From NCBI GenBank assembly GCA_005884705.1, contig VBAF01000267.1:1-5755 (forward strand): a stretch of DNA of 5,755 nt, written 5' to 3'. Shown one piece after another: positions 5,692 to 5,755 of the stretch. The DNA is from Alphaproteobacteria bacterium. Its GTDB lineage: Bacteria; Pseudomonadota; Alphaproteobacteria; Reyranellales; Reyranellaceae. A program made the position numbers and the translations under genes. How positions within the stretch are numbered: the first letter of the stretch is position 1; every line of letters starts with the position of its first letter. Below the pieces are notes generated by a model. It saw only the letters and a list, made by a program, of their open reading frames with translations. It was not told where the DNA came from and did no database searches.

Positions 5692-5755
5692 ATGGAAGTG
5701 GGCGTTTTCTATTTTCCGACCGACTACGGCATCAACATCGCCGAGCTCGCCAAGG
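5692..5755 (+). CDS. LLM class F420-dependent-type oxidoreductase, N-terminal fragment (3' end outside window)
   Basis: Only 21 codons are in the window: MEVGVFYFPTDYGINIAELA and K. The pattern of a first beta strand followed by FPTDYG and IAELAK is typical of the start of Rv2161c-type probable F420-dependent oxidoreductases of the luciferase-like family. It begins 12 bp after the gnd stop with its own Shine-Dalgarno, so it is very probably co-transcribed with gnd. It would be the fifth LLM member in the window. The catalytic part is not visible, so the assignment rests on a short N-terminus. Confidence 0.7.
   Translation, partial: MEVGVFYFPTDYGINIAELAK

Overview
This is a GC-rich, tightly packed bacterial window with third-position G/C codon bias. 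The gene families and the short TCC(T/C)GA-type palindromic repeats between genes suggest an alphaproteobacterium, perhaps a Rhodospirillales- or Rhizobiales-like soil or water lineage. That placement is inference; no rRNA or other marker is present.

Layout. (1) Bases 2-463 (+) hold the C-terminal end of a hydantoinase B/oxoprolinase-type subunit that appears to lack the glycine-rich PGGGG segment. (2) Bases 464-571 hold an inverted pair of REP-like palindromes. (3) Bases 572-1579 (+) encode a luciferase-like monooxygenase (LLM) family oxidoreductase. (4) Three more LLM genes lie on the minus strand, transcribed 4656->3796, 3745->2681 and 2603->1560. They are separated by 50 and 77 bp, and both gaps contain REP-like sequence. 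The last one converges on the gene at 572 with a 20-bp overlap of the 3' ends. (5) A 39-bp divergent gap follows, then a short-form 6-phosphogluconate dehydrogenase (gnd, 4696-5679, +). (6) A fifth LLM gene begins 12 bp after gnd and runs off the window.

Five LLM-type genes thus sit within about 5.2 kb. They belong to visibly different subfamilies: two resemble the Rv2161c type, one is LuxA-like with an EHH motif, one is Mer-like, and one resembles the short MSMEG_4141 type. This is an assembly of diverged paralogues, not a recent tandem array. The flavin cofactor (FMN or F420) and the substrates cannot be read from the sequence. The hydantoinase fragment and the several flavin oxidoreductases are compatible with a catabolic or xenobiotic-processing island. 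The gnd gene would supply NADH from 6-phosphogluconate, and its link to the LLM genes is positional only.

The most informative non-coding signal is the REP-like repeat family. The two full copies differ at two stem base pairs by compensatory changes, which supports a conserved hairpin. No tRNA, rRNA, CRISPR array, insertion sequence or classical terminator with a T-run was seen. No gene-free stretch exceeds about 110 bp.
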